From Synechococcus sp. PCC 7336 (GTDB taxonomy: Bacteria; Cyanobacteriota; Cyanobacteriia; Thermostichales; PCC-7336), in NCBI RefSeq assembly GCF_000332275.1, contig NZ_CM001776.1, forward strand, positions 868,001 to 932,000: a DNA stretch of 64,000 bases. The letters are read 5' to 3'. The position numbers and the translations under genes were made by a program. The notes beneath the pieces are model-generated. The model saw only the letters and a program-made list of their open reading frames with translations, was not told where the DNA came from and did no database searches. Position 1 is the first letter of the stretch, and each line of letters opens with the position of its first letter. Of the stretch, positions 20,154-28,685 are shown piece by piece.

Positions 20154-21224
20154 ATGCCCGAGACCAATCCCGCGATCGATACAGAAGCGCTCATCATTAA
20201 GCTGCGCCGCAAGCAAGGCAACTGGGTGGAGTGGGGAGAAGCCTGCCAGCACTTGCAAAAGGCTCAATTCTCCCCCCAACAAATCTTTGAAGACACCGGC
20301 TTCGAGCCCATCCAGCAAAATCAAATCATTGTCGCCGCTCAAGTCTTTCGATCCATCGAAGCTGAAGCTGCTCCTGCCTCTGTGCTCGACCATTTTGGCA
20401 TTCGGGGTAGCGATGTCTTGTACGAATTAAGATTGCTGGCCCAGGGCGATCGCGCTGCTGCTGCCGAACTCGCCCTCAAACACAATCTCGAGTTCGAACA
20501 AACCCGCGACGCAGTTAAAGCAATCAAAGACTACGCTCGCCTCAAGCAGCTTCCCGAGGGTTACGATTCCAGTCCGGGCGATGCTGTGGCATATCAAAGT
20601 TGGCGTTTGACGCGGCAAAAGGAAGATCTGCAAGCCCGATCGCGTCTCATCGCACGCGGCCTCCAATTCGCGACAAGTGATGCCGCTCGCCAAGCGCTCG
20701 AAAAATTATTGACCGACTTTACGACAGTCAAAGCCCGTCCGGCCCCTCGCTTGCCTCTGTTTCGATTGGAATCTGAAGACGAATTGCCCCTGATTGTGCC
20801 GGTAGTCGGTCGCATGCCTCTGAGCAAAGCCGATTTACAATCTGCCCCGATTGTGGAACCGGAGGGGGCATTCGGCCTGGTCAAATTCTCGGGCAATGGG
20901 GCTTGGGTAGCACTGCCCGGTTGGCAGGTGTTGATGAGTGCTGCAGATGTAGTGGCGATCTTGGCTGATGGGGAAGAGTTAGCGGATTTTCCCAGCTATA
21001 GCGATAAACGCTTGGCGGGAGAACTCTTAATGGCGATCGATCGCGACGATCGCAACTGGCGCGATGATGGCTATTTCATGGTGGAGGAGAAGCAGCAATT
21101 GCGGATCGTTTGGCAGGAGACCGAGCCCGACCTGCCGATCCTCGGTCGCCTGCTCTGCGTTCTGCGTCCGAAGGCTATCTTGGACGAGAATCTAGCCAAA
21201 GATCCCTGGCAGATTGATGAATAG
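20154..21224 (+). CDS. raf1: RuBisCO accumulation factor 1
   Basis: Raf1 is a dimeric assembly chaperone that brackets RbcL dimers during RuBisCO biogenesis. The 356-aa length and domain order fit: an N-terminal helical part (LRRKQGNWVEWGEACQHL), a long helical middle ending YQSWRLTRQKEDLQARSRL, a linker, and a beta-rich C-terminal part (RLPLFRLESEDELPLIVPVV) with the dimerisation function. It is a single gene, far from rbcL. Confidence 0.9.
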   Translation: MPETNPAIDTEALIIKLRRKQGNWVEWGEACQHLQKAQFSPQQIFEDTGFEPIQQNQIIVAAQVFRSIEAEAAPASVLDHFGIRGSDVLYELRLLAQGDRAAAAELALKHNLEFEQTRDAVKAIKDYARLKQLPEGYDSSPGDAVAYQSWRLTRQKEDLQARSRLIARGLQFATSDAARQALEKLLTDFTTVKARPAPRLPLFRLESEDELPLIVPVVGRMPLSKADLQSAPIVEPEGAFGLVKFSGNGAWVALPGWQVLMSAADVVAILADGEELADFPSYSDKRLAGELLMAIDRDDRNWRDDGYFMVEEKQQLRIVWQETEPDLPILGRLLCVLRPKAILDENLAKDPWQIDE

Positions 21225-21284
21225 GTGGGCAATACACTAGACAGTTTTGCAGATCGGTTAGTTGGCTCGCGCGCAAAAAGTGCT

Positions 21285-21622
21285 TCATGGAAGACCACTT
21301 CCAAAAGTAAGGTCTATCGATACGACAATCAACTCCAGCTCCCACATCAGGAAGAACAAGAGCAAATCGCGGGCGGCGAAGACGCCTATCTGAGCGGCAA
21401 ACAGTATCAACACTAGGGCAAAGAAAAGACTTGCCTTTTGCTTCACTCGACACGCCGCCCAAATAGCGAAGGTATTGACGAATCCAGCCAGAAGCATCAA
21501 AGGCATGGAAATGCCGTCTGCTGCCACCGCCCAGTTTAAGCTCAGTGCGGTATCCAGCGATAAGTTTCGGCAAGCTGGTACCCAGACTGAGCGATGTCGT
21601 AGTGCCGCACCAGCAGTCTCTC
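21285..21622 (-). pseudogene. ndhD: ndhD (NDH-1 subunit 4) relic, frameshifted and truncated
   Basis: Minus-strand codons read RHYDIAQSGYQLAETYRWIP, then after a frame break ALSLNWAVAADGISMPL, an IGVFAARDLLLFF segment and MWELELIVV. These are consecutive conserved parts of NDH-1 subunit NdhD. The break is at a stop (TGA) right after the IPH codons. The protein match stops after WELEL, and the rest of the roughly 500-aa subunit is missing on both sides. It is a decayed internal fragment of a paralogous ndhD. Confidence 0.8.
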
Positions 21623-21676
21623 GGCCAGTTGGAATTCTGGCAGACCCCCCTTGCGACTAGACATCAAGAGGGCGAG

Positions 21677-21988
21677 TTAGCGATCGAGGGCTTGCTTCAT
21701 CTTGTGCCAACTCCACAGATTGCGCAGGCCGAGCAAGAGAAAAATGCCACCGGGAACATAGGTGGGAACCTGCGCGCTATTGAAGGGCAGCGTAGTGCCG
21801 CGCACGAGCCCGTCCAGAATGAATTCGAGCCCCAGAATCGTAAAGGATAGGGCCACGATCGACAGGGTTCTCAACAGCCAGGGAGGAGGGGGTAGGGCGC
21901 TGTCTTTAAGCTTCAGCTCGGGGTCGGGCGGCGAGTCCGGTTGGGTCGCCGGTCGAGATTGCGATCGCTGATTTCGTCCCACCACCAT
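21677..21988 (-). CDS. small membrane protein of unknown function
   Basis: This 103-aa protein has a Pro/Ser-rich basic N-terminal half and two likely membrane spans, LLRTLSIVALSFTILGLEFI and VPGGIFLLLGLRNLW. No domain is recognised. It lies between the ndhD relic and the Lrp relic, so it may itself be conserved only locally. The frame is clean and ends in a charged tail. Confidence 0.6.
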   Translation of the reverse strand: MVVGRNQRSQSRPATQPDSPPDPELKLKDSALPPPPWLLRTLSIVALSFTILGLEFILDGLVRGTTLPFNSAQVPTYVPGGIFLLLGLRNLWSWHKMKQALDR

Positions 21989-22008
21989 TCACCCAGTGAC
22001 CGGCACCA

Positions 22009-22345
22009 TCATATCAGTGGGCTGACTCGATGCGCTCTCCTGCGATCTATTGCGCTTTCGGGACCGAGAACGAGTGCCCGAGCCCCGTAGAAGCTGAGCT
22101 TCTCTGGGATCGGCCATACTAGCAGCTTGATAGTTCCAGCTTGAATCAGGCGCTGCACGCGATCGCGTGCTGTTGTTTCTGGAATATCTATCCGTTTAGC
22201 AATGGTTGTGTTTAGCGATGACTATTACCGCCATCTGTCCGTCTTCTCGCAGAAATTCAATAATTTGCCGATCCGATCTGATGTCATCAGGCTCAAGCGC
22301 TGAACTGGAACGTTTTGTAGCAGGCATGAAAGTCTGCGATTTCAT
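22009..22345 (-). pseudogene. Lrp/AsnC-family regulator relic, broken by a 16-bp duplication
   Basis: ATG 22345 opens codons including SDRQIIEFLREDGQMAV, then a stop. In another frame it resumes as RIDIPETTARDRVQRLIQAG followed by WPIPEKLSF, the helix-turn-helix and linker of Lrp/AsnC regulators. The break lies at an imperfect tandem repeat of 16 bp, both copies ending GCTAAAC. Removing one copy restores IAKRIDIPETT in frame. The ligand-binding RAM domain is absent. It is divergent from the creatininase operon, where such a regulator would be expected. Confidence 0.8.
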
Positions 22346-22572
22346 TAAATAAATTACCTCTGAAATAAGGGAATCTTAATCAGGCGTCTATATTTCTAAC
22401 TTTGTAGCATATATATCAATATGGATTTGTCGAATCCGCTATGTTGTATCCATCTTGTAATTCAAGCTAATTGAATATAGCCAAATGCCTGGTTCTCTTG
22501 TCTTCTTTGTGTTTGAGCAAGACAAGGAATCGCAGTATCCAGAAGTCCAGTCGTCAAATTCATCCTTCAACT

Positions 22573-23364
22573 ATGAATAAGCTTGCTCAGACTACGGATC
22601 GACCTGTCTTGTGGGAGGAACTGACTTGGGAAGAAATCGCGGCTCTACGAGAAAGCGGACGAGACTTAGTCATCTTGCCGATAGGCGCGACGGAACAGCA
22701 TTCTCTGCATCTTCCCGTCGGTGTAGATACATTTTCCGTCATGGCTGTGGCTGAGGGAGTATCGGCCATGACAGGTTTTCCCGTGCTGCCGCCTCTAGCT
22801 TATGGCGTTTCCCTAGGCCATACTTCAAAATGGCCTGGAACTATTTCCCTTCGCCCTGAAACTCTCTCTGCCATAGTTTTAGAGATTGCTGAGTGGATTG
22901 TGAACGCTGGATTCAGCCGACTGGTGATACTCAATGGGCACTATACCAACTGGGCACCTCTACGATGTGGTTTAGAAAATATCCGTCACCGATATCCATT
23001 GCTTAAAATTGCTCTTCGTTCGCTCTGGGAAATCTCCTCCAACATCAACGAGTTATATCAACAGGACGCAGCTAATTTCCACGCTAACTGCGCTGAAACA
23101 TCCGTCATGATGGCGGTGAGGCCAGACTTAGTGCAGTCTGAAAAAGCAAAAGATGAGCCCGATCGCTCATCCCACTGCTTTTTTTCTTACACTGTTGCTG
23201 ATGAGAGTGTTTATGGTGGGGTTGGCAAACCGAGTGATGCAACAACGCAATTTGGACGAAGACTTTTAGACGCTTGTATTGAGACTCTCAGTCAGCAGCT
23301 CAAAAAGGCTTTAGTAGAAAAAACTCCTCTGGAAACAATGCCACCAAGCGTACCGATGACCTAA
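22573..23364 (+). CDS. creatininase-family amidohydrolase
   Basis: This 263-aa enzyme belongs to the creatininase family, metal-dependent hydrolases of cyclic amides such as creatinine and formamidopyrimidine-type compounds. Metal-site motifs are clear: GATEQHSLHLPVGVDT, the ILNGHYTNW segment, and the Glu in HANCAETS. I take ATG 22573 (MNKLAQTTD), which places the LWEELTWEEI helix at the usual N-terminal position; no strong ribosome site decides it. It is first in a five-gene unit with a GlnT-like ligase and an ABC importer. The substrate is unknown. Base composition is AT-richer than flanking genes. Confidence 0.88.
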   Translation: MNKLAQTTDRPVLWEELTWEEIAALRESGRDLVILPIGATEQHSLHLPVGVDTFSVMAVAEGVSAMTGFPVLPPLAYGVSLGHTSKWPGTISLRPETLSAIVLEIAEWIVNAGFSRLVILNGHYTNWAPLRCGLENIRHRYPLLKIALRSLWEISSNINELYQQDAANFHANCAETSVMMAVRPDLVQSEKAKDEPDRSSHCFFSYTVADESVYGGVGKPSDATTQFGRRLLDACIETLSQQLKKALVEKTPLETMPPSVPMT

Positions 23365-23444
23365 TAGGCTTGCTAATTCCAAACTCATTTTGCCGTCATG
23401 CCGATTGAGATGTATCTACTTCTATCATACTAAAGAGATTTCTA

Positions 23445-24827
23445 ATGACTCTCACTTATCCCGCTCGTGTTTCTGGTTCTACTTCTGAGCGTATCTCTCT
23501 TAAAGCACGTTTAAAGGAGCAAGGAGTTAAATACGTTTTGGCTAGCTATGTTGATTTACATGGCATGTGTAAAGCAAAGATGGTGCCTCTGACGCACCTA
23601 GATAACATGCTGGAAGGCTCTGAGCTATTTACTGGAGCCGCATTAGAAGGTATTCCTCAATCTATTAATGATGACGAAGTAGCGGCTTATCCCGACCGAG
23701 ATAGCGCTACTATTTTGCCCTGGAACCGGGAGGTTGCTTGGTTTGCAAGCGATCTTTATCTCCAAGGAAAGCCTTTTGAATCGTGTTCTCGCAATATTCT
23801 CAAGCGTGTAGTGCAGCAGGCGACTGAGATGGGGTTTATCTGCAACTTAGGGGTCGAGACAGAGTTTTTTATTCTTAAAGATCGAGAAGGTGGAGGGTTT
23901 AGTGCAGTTAGCGATCGCGATTCTCTAGTTAAAGCTGCTTATGATGTCCCCACGTTGCTCGATAACTATGCTGTGATTGACCAGCTAGTTACCGCTATGA
24001 ATGAGTTGGGATGGGATGTTTACTCCTTTGACCATGAGGATGCCCAAGGCCAATTTGAAATTGATTTCAATTACAGTGATGCCCTCACAATGGCAGATCG
24101 CTTTACCTTTTTTCGGTTAATGGCGAAAGAAATTGCGCGACAGCACGGCTATTTTGCTTCTTTCATGCCAAAACTAGCGGCCGATCGAACTGGAAGCGGT
24201 GCCCACTACAACATGTCCTTAGGAGATCTCGAAACAGGTAAAAATCTCTTTGTCGAGTTCAACGATGCTAGAGGCTGCAAATTATCTACCTTGGGCTACC
24301 AGTTTATTGCCGGAATTCTGCGTCACGCTCCAGCCATCTGTGCAGTCACCTGTCCTACCGTCAATAGCTACAAGCGACTGGTGCGACAGGGGGCAATGTC
24401 TGGCTCTACTTGGGCACCAGTCTATATCTGCTATGGCGGCAATAATCGTACTAACATGCTGCGAATTCCTTCAGCAGGTGGGCGAGTCGAATGCCGCGCC
24501 GCTGATATTTCAACCAATCTTTATCTCGGCGCAGCCATGATGCTAGCCGCAGGTCTCGAAGGCATTCGAGAACAGCTCGATCCGGGAGAACCTCACACAG
24601 AAAACATGTATGACTGCACTCTCGATGAATTGAAGGTTCGAGGTATTGAAATGCTGCCACGGACATTGGATGAAGCCGTCACTGCATTTGCCGCTGACCC
24701 CTTAAGCAAAACGGTCATGGGTTCATCTATGTATCGAGCTTTTATCGACTACAAGCTTAACGAATGGGAAGAGTACCACAACCATGTCTCTGACTGGGAA
24801 ATTCAGCGGTATCTGAAGTTTTTCTAG
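23445..24827 (+). CDS. glutamine synthetase superfamily, GlnT (type III-like)
   Basis: The 460-aa protein has the glutamine-synthetase fold: N-terminal SYVDLHGMCKAKMVPL, the metal site GVETEFFIL, DHEDAQGQFEIDF, ADRTGSGAHYNMSL and the late RIPSAGGRVECRAADISTN. It lacks the features of classical GlnA and fits the GlnT group annotated as type III glutamate-ammonia ligase. That group includes gamma-glutamyl-methylamide synthetase. In this operon it may capture ammonia or an amine released by the amidohydrolase, but the acceptor substrate is inferred. It ends 37 bp before the importer lipoprotein start. Confidence 0.9.
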   Translation: MTLTYPARVSGSTSERISLKARLKEQGVKYVLASYVDLHGMCKAKMVPLTHLDNMLEGSELFTGAALEGIPQSINDDEVAAYPDRDSATILPWNREVAWFASDLYLQGKPFESCSRNILKRVVQQATEMGFICNLGVETEFFILKDREGGGFSAVSDRDSLVKAAYDVPTLLDNYAVIDQLVTAMNELGWDVYSFDHEDAQGQFEIDFNYSDALTMADRFTFFRLMAKEIARQHGYFASFMPKLAADRTGSGAHYNMSLGDLETGKNLFVEFNDARGCKLSTLGYQFIAGILRHAPAICAVTCPTVNSYKRLVRQGAMSGSTWAPVYICYGGNNRTNMLRIPSAGGRVECRAADISTNLYLGAAMMLAAGLEGIREQLDPGEPHTENMYDCTLDELKVRGIEMLPRTLDEAVTAFAADPLSKTVMGSSMYRAFIDYKLNEWEEYHNHVSDWEIQRYLKFF

Positions 24828-24864
24828 CCACTTGAGTCTTGCTCGCGATTTAAAGGACATTCAC

Positions 24865-25899
24865 ATGAAGATTTCCAAATGGTTGACCCGCTTAGGTCTC
24901 GTCTTCGGCAGCCTAATGGTAGTTGTCAGTTGCGCCACTTCAAACCCTACTCCCAATGCATTGTCAGATGTTCCAGTATCAGTCGCTGGCGATCCCATTA
25001 CGTTAGGCTACAGCAATTGGATAGGGTGGCTGCCATGGGCGATCGCAGAAGAGGAAGACTTATTTACAGCAAATGGAGTCAATGTTGAACTTAAATGGTT
25101 CGAGAGTGCTTTGACTTCCTTAGAAGCTATGGTAGCCGGACAGCTAGATGCAAACTCTCAAACCCTTAGTGAGACAATTACTTTTGCTCCCAGTGCTCGA
25201 AACGGCGAAGTTATTGTTCTAGTCAATGATAACTCGGATGGAAATGACAAAATAATTGTGGCAGAAGAAGTGAATTCTGTTGCTGACTTGAAGGGGCGTC
25301 AAGTAGCTTTAGAGGAAGGAATCGTTGGCGACTTTTTACTCAGCTTAGCGCTAGAAGAGGAAGGGCTTTCGCGTGATGAAATTACCATCTTAAATATGGA
25401 GACAGGTGCTGCTGCTGTCGCATTTGCTGTGGGGCAAGTAGATGCTGTTGCGGCTTGGGTACCATTTACGCAGACAGCTTTGAAACGGAACGGGAGCAAA
25501 GAGCTAGTAAGTTCAAAGGACTTTCCAGGTGCAATTCCAGACCTTCTCGTAATGAGCCAAACTCTGATAGATGAGCGCCCCGAGCAAGTTCAAGCCATTG
25601 TTAATACTTGGTATGACACTCTCGAATTTATTGCTTCTAACCCACAGAAATCCTACGAGATTATGGCTAAGCGGGCAGGGATTTCAGCTAATGAAATTCA
25701 AAACTTCCAATCAGGTGTCAAAATGTTTACCCCACAAGACAACTTAGAAGCGTTTTCCTCAGGAAATTCTATGAAGCATCTCAATTTTGCCGCTCAAAAA
25801 ATAGCTAAATTCATTACAGATATTGGATTTGTCCAGCAGATTCCTAGCACTGATGGGCTGTTTGATAAATCTTTTGTTCGGGCTTACGTTGCACCTTAG
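24865..25899 (+). CDS. ABC importer substrate-binding lipoprotein (NitT/TauT type)
   Basis: This 344-aa binding protein has a lipoprotein signal ending VVVSC (Cys23). The mature part begins with GYSNWIGWLPWAIAEEEDLF and continues with GQLDANSQTLSET, the pattern of nitrate/taurine/sulfonate-type binding proteins (SsuA/TauA, NMT1-like). The start is set at ATG 24865, with AAAGGA about 8 nt upstream. An in-frame TTG at 24832 has no such site. The ligand is unknown; the two upstream genes suggest a small nitrogen compound. Confidence 0.9.
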   Translation: MKISKWLTRLGLVFGSLMVVVSCATSNPTPNALSDVPVSVAGDPITLGYSNWIGWLPWAIAEEEDLFTANGVNVELKWFESALTSLEAMVAGQLDANSQTLSETITFAPSARNGEVIVLVNDNSDGNDKIIVAEEVNSVADLKGRQVALEEGIVGDFLLSLALEEEGLSRDEITILNMETGAAAVAFAVGQVDAVAAWVPFTQTALKRNGSKELVSSKDFPGAIPDLLVMSQTLIDERPEQVQAIVNTWYDTLEFIASNPQKSYEIMAKRAGISANEIQNFQSGVKMFTPQDNLEAFSSGNSMKHLNFAAQKIAKFITDIGFVQQIPSTDGLFDKSFVRAYVAP

Positions 25900-25963
25900 T
25901 AATGCCTGAAAATGCAAGGCATGCTTAAATGCTTGTCTGAATTATTTTTAAAGATGGGAGTGC

Positions 25964-26860
25964 GTGAGTGAATGCTCTCATCTCGACCAACCAGTTCTTA
26001 CCAGAATTATTACTATGAGTAGTGTTTTCTCCCATTATACTGTACATTCCAAGCCTGCTCCAAAGCGAGTTTCTAGTAATGTTTTCTGGCGTATTGCTGA
26101 AGACATCCCTCCTTCTTTACGCTGGCGCTTATTAGGGCTCTCTATCGCAATTCCCCTCTTTCTCTGGGGATTTTTGTCATCTCTTCAAATCGTCGATTCT
26201 CAATTCTTACCATCGCCTTTACAGGTTATTAGTGCACTTAAGTCTCTCTGGACATCGGGGCTGCTATTGCAAGATACATCCACGAGTATAATTCGCGTTT
26301 TTGCAGGATTTAGCTTAGCCGCAATAGTAGCTGTTCCAATTGGTATCGCTATGGGTGCCTTTGCCAGTATTCGAGCCCTGCTCGAACCTATTTTAGGTAT
26401 TCTGCGGTATATGCCACCACCGGCTTTTATTCCGCTGTTTGTGATCTACTTAGGGATTGGGGAAGAACCCAAAATCGCCCTTATTTTCATCGGTACTATT
26501 TTCTTCAATATTTTGATGATTATGGACGCCGTAAAATTTGTTCCTAAGGAGCTGATTGAAACGACTTATACCCTTGGTGGGGTACGGCGGCAGGTCCTTT
26601 TTCGAGTCATTGCACCTTATGTTGTACCTAGCATCATTGACACCTTTCGAGTAAATATTGCTACTTCTTGGTCGCTGCTGGTAGTGGCTGAACTTGTGGC
26701 TGCTGAGCAAGGTCTAGGTAAACGTATTTTATTAGCACAACGATTCTTTAAAACTGATGAGATTTTTGCCTGCCTAATTGTATTAGGTCTAATTGGATTT
26801 TCTATTGATATGACTTGCCGTTGGCTACAGCACAAAACCTGTCGATGGAGCATCGACTAA
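25964..26860 (+). CDS. ABC importer permease (NitT/TauT type)
   Basis: This 298-aa inner-membrane permease has about six spans. The EAA-like coupling loop is TYTLGGVRRQVLFRVIAPYV. The N-terminus is soluble, with WRLLGLSIAIPLFLWGF as the first span. GTG 25964 has GGGAG a few bases upstream; ATG 26015 is in frame but has no ribosome site, so I keep GTG with some doubt. It forms the transporter with the flanking lipoprotein and ATPase genes. Confidence 0.9.
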   Translation: MSECSHLDQPVLTRIITMSSVFSHYTVHSKPAPKRVSSNVFWRIAEDIPPSLRWRLLGLSIAIPLFLWGFLSSLQIVDSQFLPSPLQVISALKSLWTSGLLLQDTSTSIIRVFAGFSLAAIVAVPIGIAMGAFASIRALLEPILGILRYMPPPAFIPLFVIYLGIGEEPKIALIFIGTIFFNILMIMDAVKFVPKELIETTYTLGGVRRQVLFRVIAPYVVPSIIDTFRVNIATSWSLLVVAELVAAEQGLGKRILLAQRFFKTDEIFACLIVLGLIGFSIDMTCRWLQHKTCRWSID

Positions 26861-26912
26861 CAATTCAAGATGTACTGTTCTTTGGTTGGCTTCAGCAAGG
26901 GCTTTATTAGCA

Positions 26913-27680
26913 ATGACTTTGACTATTTCTGGGTTAAGTAAACGCTTTTCTACCCGTCAAGGTAAAATCACAGCTCTCCAAGATATCAACATTCATGTCA
27001 AGCGAGGAGAACTGATCTGCATGGTTGGAGCTTCCGGCTGTGGCAAATCTACACTGTTACGTCTGATTGCTGGGCTGGATACTCCTTCAGATGGCGAGAT
27101 TCAGGTAGACGGGTACCCAGTATCAGCGCCTGGAGCTGATAGAGGGATGGTTTTTCAGCAGTATACCTTATATCCGTGGATGACAGTTGCTCAGAACGTT
27201 GGCTTTGGACTCGATCTACAAGGAACACCCCGTCAGCAATTGCGGCAGAAAGTTGGTTATTACCTGAGCGTAGTAGAACTTTCGGGGTTTTCCCAGAGCT
27301 ATCCTAAAGAGTTATCAGGAGGAATGAAGCAGAGAGTCGCTATTGCTCGCGCTTTGGCTTGTGAGCCTAAGATCTTACTCTTAGATGAACCTTTTGGCGC
27401 TCTAGATGTGCAAACGAAAGAGGCCATGCAAAAGTTCCTGATGAGAGTCTGGCTACAAACAGGTATTACTATTTTAATGATTACTCATGATGTTGAGGAA
27501 GCAATATTTCTATCTCAGCGCATCTATGTCATGAGATCTCGCCCTGGAAGTATTCGTGAGGAGCTCTCTATCAATTTGCCTGTCGATAAATCTATACAAG
27601 ATTCGTTTGAGATGCGACAGTTAAATGAATTTCAATTCTATCGAAGCTACATCACCCGATTGCTGCATCAGAGCGAGTAA
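26913..27680 (+). CDS. ABC importer ATPase (NitT/TauT type)
   Basis: The 255-aa ATPase has Walker A GASGCGKS (39-46), the Q-loop in VFQQYTLYPW, signature LSGGMKQRVAIARAL, Walker B ILLLDEPFGALD and the switch His in ITHDVEEA. This arrangement is standard for SsuB/TauB/NrtD-like subunits. The start is ATG 26913, with AAGGG upstream; the open frame extends to 26886 without support. It is last in the operon, and a strong hairpin follows 50 bp later. Confidence 0.93.
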   Translation: MTLTISGLSKRFSTRQGKITALQDINIHVKRGELICMVGASGCGKSTLLRLIAGLDTPSDGEIQVDGYPVSAPGADRGMVFQQYTLYPWMTVAQNVGFGLDLQGTPRQQLRQKVGYYLSVVELSGFSQSYPKELSGGMKQRVAIARALACEPKILLLDEPFGALDVQTKEAMQKFLMRVWLQTGITILMITHDVEEAIFLSQRIYVMRSRPGSIREELSINLPVDKSIQDSFEMRQLNEFQFYRSYITRLLHQSE

Positions 27681-27729
27681 TCAAACAGAACAAAACATAC
27701 ACCAATCAAATAGCGGAATTATGCGACGT

Positions 27730-27760
27730 CAAAGTCCTCCGGCTATGTCGGAGGACTTTG
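27730..27760. terminator. bidirectional hairpin between importer operon and DUF2808 gene
   Basis: A perfect 12-bp stem (27730-27741 with 27749-27760) encloses a 7-nt loop between the convergent importer ATPase and DUF2808 genes. Its position suits transcript ends from both sides. There is no long T-run. Confidence 0.65.
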
Positions 27761-27783
27761 AACTCAGAAGGCTAGACAGGACA

Positions 27784-28320
27784 TTAGTTTGCAGGCAAAG
27801 TCCACATGCAGCCCATGAAGTAGGGAGCTGGATTCTCAGCATCGGCACTGGCAAACACGCCGATCATGCTGGGACCGCCCCGAGTAATGCGGGGACCCTC
27901 TAACTCGACCGTGACGAGACTGCCAGGGGCTGCAGCTTCGGTTAAGGCAACCTCCAGTAGTGTCAGGCCATCCGTTTCATTACTCGCGATCTCGGCTGCC
28001 ACCTCTTCGCCCCCCACTTCAACTACTGCAGAATTGCTGTAGAAGAGCATTTCAGAGGCGCCGGCTACAGGCCGGAAGGAGATGGTTTTGAGAGATTCGC
28101 CAGCATCTTCCGGCACGGTGATGGTAAAGCGATAGCGCTCGCGCATACCGATCGAACGCTGCGACGAACTGGCGATGAGGGGATTGTGCTCGAAGGCCGT
28201 AGTGCCATCACTCAGCTCTAATGCACGTACTGAAGAGAAGGGTACAGCTAAAGCTGTTAAGGCCACTCCACCCAGCACAGCGACGAATTTGGAACTGCGA
28301 GAAAGAAGTTTATGGGTCAT
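27784..28320 (-). CDS. secreted DUF2808-family protein
   Basis: This 178-aa precursor has a signal peptide (KFVAVLGGVALTALAVPF, cleavage near VRA). It is followed by a beta-rich DUF2808 domain with RYRFTITVPEDAGESLKTI and PYFMGCMWTL at the end. The family is common in cyanobacteria as small secreted proteins of unknown role. ATG 28320 is preferred; a GTG at 28347 would add nine residues before the signal. Confidence 0.8.
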   Translation of the reverse strand: MTHKLLSRSSKFVAVLGGVALTALAVPFSSVRALELSDGTTAFEHNPLIASSSQRSIGMRERYRFTITVPEDAGESLKTISFRPVAGASEMLFYSNSAVVEVGGEEVAAEIASNETDGLTLLEVALTEAAAPGSLVTVELEGPRITRGGPSMIGVFASADAENPAPYFMGCMWTLPAN

Positions 28321-28347
28321 AAGTCGTGTTAATCGCGACACCCACAA

Positions 28348-28685
28348 GTTATCAATCTCACCTCAGATTGGGACGGCGATCGCCAAATCGTATTGTGCTG
28401 CAATGTAAATCTCAGAATTTGCTGTTGCAGGGAGGGATGCCTCAGTTCCAAATTTACTCCGCCAAAATGTGGAAGATCTGCCTGAGTTCGCGCGGGCTCG
28501 CTAAACCCATCAACTTCAAGCTCGGCAGTCGCTGCGATCGTCACTTGCGATCGCCTTGGGTTTACAAAATTTTGTAAGTCGAAACATTCTGTAACTTCAG
28601 AGCTGAGACTTCGAGCAGATTGAAGTCCAAACAAACTGAAAAGACTTTACTTTCCTTTGCACAGCTTCGCATTCAATCAAAAGAA
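28348..28685. other. intergenic region, no gene seen
   Basis: The roughly 340 bp between the DUF2808 and CobW-like genes show no supported gene. The longest minus-strand frame (28329-28634) is low in family-like features and runs antisense into the DUF2808 5' end. Confidence 0.5.
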
